Part shown: piece after piece, positions 6,407 to 8,915 of the stretch
Numbering within the stretch: the first letter of the stretch is position 1
How the letters are laid out: every line of letters begins with the position of its first letter
Assembly: GCA_004555055.1 (NCBI GenBank)
Contig: SFJN01000113.1
Span: forward strand, 1 to 8,915
Direction: 5' to 3'
From: Bacteroidales bacterium
Lineage (GTDB): Bacteria > Bacteroidota > Bacteroidia > Bacteroidales > Bacteroidaceae
Length of the DNA: 8,915 bases
Notes under the pieces: generated by a model
The model's database searches: none
The model's input: the letters and a program-made list of their open reading frames with translations, nothing else
What the model was told of the DNA's origin: nothing
Translations under genes and position numbers: made by a program

Positions 6407-7498
6407 TTACTTTTTGTAGCTCTTGTCGTAGAAACGCTTCTTCACCACCACGCCGTTGTGGAGCTTGCGGTGGATGCGAACCTGTACGGGAGTGCCGAGC
6501 TTGGCATAGTCAATCTTCACGAGTGCCATGCAGACGCTCTTGCCGGTGCTGATGCTGTTGTAGCCGGTGGTGACATAACCCACCACTTCGTCGTTCACTA
6601 CCACATCGTAGCCATGGCGGGGAATGGCGCGGCCCTCAAGTTCGATGCCCACCACCTTGCGTGTCAGACCGTCGGCCTTCTGCTTCAGCAGGGCTTCCTT
6701 GCCGACAAACTCTTCCTTGTCGAGCTTGGCAAACATGCCGAGTCCGGCCTCCAGCGGGCTGAGGTCATCGGTAAGTTCATCGCCGTAGAGGGGAAGTCCG
6801 ACTTCGAAACGGAGGGTGTCGCGGCATCCCAGTCCGCAGGGCTTGGCCTCGCCGCTCTCGATGAGCTTGTCCCAGTTGCGTTGTATGAAGGCGTGGCTGC
6901 CGTAGATTTCAAAGCCGTCTTCGCCGGTGTAGCCGGTACGGCTGAGGATGATGGTCTCGCCGTCGACCTCCATCTTCTTGAAGGTATAGAACACGAGTTC
7001 CTGGCACGCCAGGCCGAGCACGCGCTCCACCACTCCCTCGGCAAGGGGACCCTGCACGGCAAGCTGGCCATAGTATTCGCTCTGGTTTTCGGTCTTCACA
7101 TCGAAGTCGGCGGCCTGCTCTACAATCCAGGCATAGTCCTTGTCGATGTTGGCGGCGTTGATGACGAGGAAGAATCGCTCGTCGGTCTCCTTATATACGA
7201 GGAGGTCGTCGACGGTACCGCCGTGGGGATGGAGCATCATACCGTAGAAGATCTTTCCTTCGGGGGCACCTGCCACGTCGTTGGTGAAGATATGCTGCAC
7301 GAAACGTTCGGCCTCGGGACCGGTGACGAGGACTTCGCCCATGTGGCTGACGTCGAAGACACCGCAGGCCTTGCGCACTGCCATATGCTCGTCAGCAATG
7401 TCGGTGTACTGGATAGGCATTTCAAAGCCTCCGAACGATACCATCTTGGCCTTCAGCGCAAGGTGGCGCTCATAGAGACAGGTTCTCTTGTCGCTCAT
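6407..7498 (-). CDS. gcvT: Aminomethyltransferase (glycine cleavage system T protein)
   Basis: This 363-residue protein catalyses transfer of the methylene carbon from aminomethyl-lipoyl GcvH to tetrahydrofolate, giving 5,10-methylene-tetrahydrofolate and ammonia. The N-terminal folate-binding domain shows FGGFEMPIQY (22-31), GVFDVSHMGEV (46-56) and HGGTVDDLLVY (92-102). Asp97 or Asp98 there corresponds to the catalytic aspartate. LVINAANIDKDYAWI (111-125) and RTGYTGEDGFEIYG (187-200) are also diagnostic. GLGCRDTLRFEVGLPLYGDE (222-241) leads into the C-terminal barrel domain, which ends in KKRFYDKSYKK. Length and motifs are normal. It follows lplA after a 101-bp spacer and is the first structural gene of the cleavage system in the operon. 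Confidence 0.97.
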   Translation of the reverse strand: MSDKRTCLYERHLALKAKMVSFGGFEMPIQYTDIADEHMAVRKACGVFDVSHMGEVLVTGPEAERFVQHIFTNDVAGAPEGKIFYGMMLHPHGGTVDDLLVYKETDERFFLVINAANIDKDYAWIVEQAADFDVKTENQSEYYGQLAVQGPLAEGVVERVLGLACQELVFYTFKKMEVDGETIILSRTGYTGEDGFEIYGSHAFIQRNWDKLIESGEAKPCGLGCRDTLRFEVGLPLYGDELTDDLSPLEAGLGMFAKLDKEEFVGKEALLKQKADGLTRKVVGIELEGRAIPRHGYDVVVNDEVVGYVTTGYNSISTGKSVCMALVKIDYAKLGTPVQVRIHRKLHNGVVVKKRFYDKSYKK

Positions 7499-7552
7499 AA
7501 CTTTTGGATAATAGTATTTAGATTCTTAGGTAATTGAATTTCTTGAGAAAAC

Positions 7553-7580
7553 GGGCATTGCCAAAAACCAGGCATTCCCC
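7553..7580 (-). promoter_or_regulatory. Imperfect hairpin between lplA and gcvT
   Basis: GGGCATTGCC (7553-7562) and GGCATTCCCC (7571-7580) pair over 8 of 10 positions around an A-rich 8-nt loop (T-rich on the minus strand). On the minus strand the stem is followed by CGTTTTCTC, so it resembles a weak terminator or attenuator. It sits about 20 bp beyond the lplA stop codon and about 55 bp before the gcvT start, and could lower or tune read-through between them. Confidence 0.4.
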
Positions 7581-7599
7581 AAAGGGCGCATCTCCCGTC

Positions 7600-8637
7600 T
7601 CAAAGCGCCTGCTCCAGGAGTTTTAGGAGCCCCTGTTCGTCGAGTCCGCGGATACTGCGCTCGGGATGATGCTGTGCAACGGCCTGCTGCAGGCCTTCGG
7701 GGGTGAAGGGTATGTCCGTAAAGGTTTCCCTGAAAGCGGCGGCGGCATCCGCCACTTCGAAATAGTCGCCGCGGAGCACGACGTCGCGTACCAGGGTGCC
7801 GCGCAGACTGAAGTGCATCTCCAGCAGACCGCAACCCCTGATGCGTCCGCCCCTCACCACTTCGGCACGTGCCGAGGAGCCGAGGAGATATTCGGGGTCG
7901 TAATATCCCGCCTCTATCTCTTCGATGGCACGGACATCGGATTCGGAGAGTTCGACGGTGATGTGGGTGAGGCGCTCGCGGAGGGCTTCCTGCAGACGTT
8001 CCACGCCAAACGGCAAATAGTCTTTCAGCAATGCCACGCGGCTGCGGACACTCTTCACACCAGCCGACTTGAGTTTGCTGACATCGGGATGCAGGGCTCC
8101 GTCCATCAGTTCGGGATTGGTGTCGAAGAGCATGGTGCCGTGCACGATGTTGCGGTCGCTGAGGTGGTAGAAGGCATTGCCGCACACCTTGCCGCCTGCC
8201 AGGCCGTCGCGGCCCTCAAGGACGATGTCGTTGCGGCCCGAAACGCTGGTGGGGGCTCCTAAGGCGCAGAGGCAGTCGCTCACGCACCGCGAATATTCGG
8301 CAAAGAGGCTCTCCACAGGACCGGCACCGGTGATGAGGCTGACCATGATGTTGCGCTCATCGGCGAAGATGGCACCGCCGCCGCTCTTGCGACGGATGAT
8401 GTCGATGCCGTGCTGACGGCAGAAGTCAAGGTCGATTTCCTGATGTGCCACCTGGTTGCGACCCATCACCACCGTGGGGCGCAGGCGCCAGGTAAACAGG
8501 TAGTTGCCCTCGGGAAGGGTGCGGGCAACATATTCTTCGGCGGCAAGATAAAAGGCGGCACGGCGGAATTCGTAACCTTCGGGGAACGCCACATAGCACG
8601 CCGGAAAATGCGCCGGGGTTTCTATAACTTCTGACAT
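7600..8637 (-). CDS. lplA: Lipoate-protein ligase A
   Basis: This 345-residue protein should activate free lipoate with ATP to lipoyl-AMP and attach it to a lysine of lipoyl domains; the obvious partner here is Lys64 of GcvH. The N-terminal biotin/lipoate ligase fold shows VVMGRNQ (56-62) and the nucleotide/lipoate loop IRRKSGGGAIFADERN (81-96). The catalytic lysine segment is LAGGKVCGNAFYHLSDRNIV, with Lys150. HGTMLFDTNPELM and KLKSAGVKSVRSRV (188-201) are further family signatures. A C-terminal accessory domain (about 255-345) includes a GCGLLEMHFSLRG strand pattern like that of bacterial LplA, so this is the long two-domain form. It is the first gene after the promoter. An octanoyltransferase-type function is less likely because the motifs fit LplA better than LipB or LipM. 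Confidence 0.93.
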   Translation of the reverse strand: MSEVIETPAHFPACYVAFPEGYEFRRAAFYLAAEEYVARTLPEGNYLFTWRLRPTVVMGRNQVAHQEIDLDFCRQHGIDIIRRKSGGGAIFADERNIMVSLITGAGPVESLFAEYSRCVSDCLCALGAPTSVSGRNDIVLEGRDGLAGGKVCGNAFYHLSDRNIVHGTMLFDTNPELMDGALHPDVSKLKSAGVKSVRSRVALLKDYLPFGVERLQEALRERLTHITVELSESDVRAIEEIEAGYYDPEYLLGSSARAEVVRGGRIRGCGLLEMHFSLRGTLVRDVVLRGDYFEVADAAAAFRETFTDIPFTPEGLQQAVAQHHPERSIRGLDEQGLLKLLEQAL

Positions 8638-8660
8638 AGGTCGTATTTCTGATTGTTGTA

Positions 8661-8710
8661 TGACGGCGGAAATCCCTTGCTACGGCAGCGTGGCATAGTC
8701 TCTCCCGTCA
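8661..8710 (-). promoter_or_regulatory. Leader RNA domain 2, possible cis-regulatory structure
   Basis: In the leader upstream of lplA, TGACGG (8661-8666) and CCGTCA (8705-8710) can close a domain. Inside it, TGCTACG (8678-8684) and CGTGGCA (8689-8695) form a hairpin with one mismatch and a 4-nt loop. The internal loop in the RNA carries GGGAGAG, which resembles one conserved strand of the glycine aptamer. The CCGAAGG partner strand is missing, so I do not call a glycine riboswitch. Confidence 0.3.
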
Positions 8711-8723
8711 GTCAGGACAAAAG

Positions 8724-8777
8724 GGCATTCGCACAGGGCATGGAAATCCTCGCCCCTCACCACGACGCACAAATGCC
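8724..8777 (-). promoter_or_regulatory. Leader RNA domain 1, long stem-loop near the transcript 5' end
   Basis: In minus-strand RNA, GGCAUUUGUGCG (from 8777 down to 8766) can pair along its whole length with UGUGCGAAUGCC (8735 to 8724): 12 consecutive pairs, of which four are G-U wobbles. A GGGC/GCCC pairing is possible inside the loop. The structure begins within about 10 nt of the predicted transcription start. It could be a 5' stabilising stem or part of a sensor. Function is unknown. Confidence 0.35.
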
Positions 8778-8790
8778 TATATTCCGAGGG

Positions 8791-8824
8791 CAAAGGTAAT
8801 AAGGAATTGTGAAATATCTGCAAA
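8791..8824 (-). promoter_or_regulatory. Bacteroidetes-type promoter of the glycine cleavage operon
   Basis: On the minus strand a -33 element TTTG (8824-8821) lies 22 bp upstream of a perfect TAnnTTTG -7 element, TACCTTTG (8798-8791). This matches the primary sigma factor consensus of Bacteroidetes. The DNA just upstream of the -33 box is A/T-rich. Transcription should start near 8784, giving a leader of about 145 nt before the lplA ATG at 8637. It is the only convincing promoter in the window and probably drives lplA through lpdA. Confidence 0.75.
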
Positions 8825-8915
8825 ACTTTGACTAAAAAACCTTGTTTTCGCCCTATATGTCCCATCTTTTGCATCCTTTTATGGCTCTGAAAAGGGAGAC
8901 ATCCTGTAAAGTCCA

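Noticed and set aside
6458..7537. A 359-codon plus-strand open frame opposite gcvT
   Set aside because: Antisense shadow of a conserved gene; no domain pattern visible.
8661..8710. Glycine riboswitch upstream of the operon
   Set aside because: GGGAGAG is present in a loop, but the conserved CCGAAGGGGCAA-type strand and the P3 arm are missing and the spacing is too short, so the call is not supported.
8680..8874. A 64-codon minus-strand frame ahead of lplA
   Set aside because: Its start lies upstream of the promoter at 8791-8824, so the operon transcript would not contain its ATG, and the peptide resembles nothing I recognise.

Overview
The window looks like chromosomal DNA from a Bacteroidales bacterium, most likely Prevotellaceae-like. 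Three things point there: a textbook Bacteroidetes promoter (TTTG, 22-bp spacer, TACCTTTG), start codons mostly without Shine-Dalgarno sequences, and protein sequences typical of that order. All recognised genes lie on the minus strand, so the biological reading order runs from the right edge to the left. Coding DNA is GC-rich with GC-rich third positions, which produces very long but spurious antisense reading frames.

Right edge (8638-8915): no gene. This stretch holds the operon promoter and a leader of about 145 nt that can fold into two stem-loop domains. Then come lplA (lipoate-protein ligase, 7600-8637), gcvT (T-protein, 6407-7498), gcvH (lipoyl carrier H-protein, 5896-6273), gcvPA and gcvPB (the two chains of a split glycine decarboxylase, 4513-5835 and 3013-4491) and lpdA (dihydrolipoamide dehydrogenase, L-protein, 1503-2840). 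Together this is a complete, self-contained glycine cleavage system. LplA can attach lipoate to Lys64 of GcvH; GcvPA/GcvPB decarboxylates glycine onto the lipoyl arm; GcvT moves the methylene group to tetrahydrofolate and releases ammonia; LpdA reoxidises the dihydrolipoyl arm with NAD+. Several junctions (lplA/gcvT, gcvT/gcvH, gcvPB/lpdA) contain stable hairpins, so output may be graded along the operon.

A strong hairpin after lpdA probably ends the operon. It is followed by a seven-bladed beta-propeller lactonase of the 6-phosphogluconolactonase family (340-1404), which has its own strong terminator at 249-284. At the left edge (1-133) is the start of a type I restriction HsdS-like fragment. 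It begins in the conserved spacer between the two target-recognition domains, the form expected of a silent or recombining specificity half-gene.

I see no evidence of an entirely new system. The core is a conventional metabolic operon. The points worth a second look are the leader RNA, the intercistronic hairpins and the truncated hsdS at the edge.
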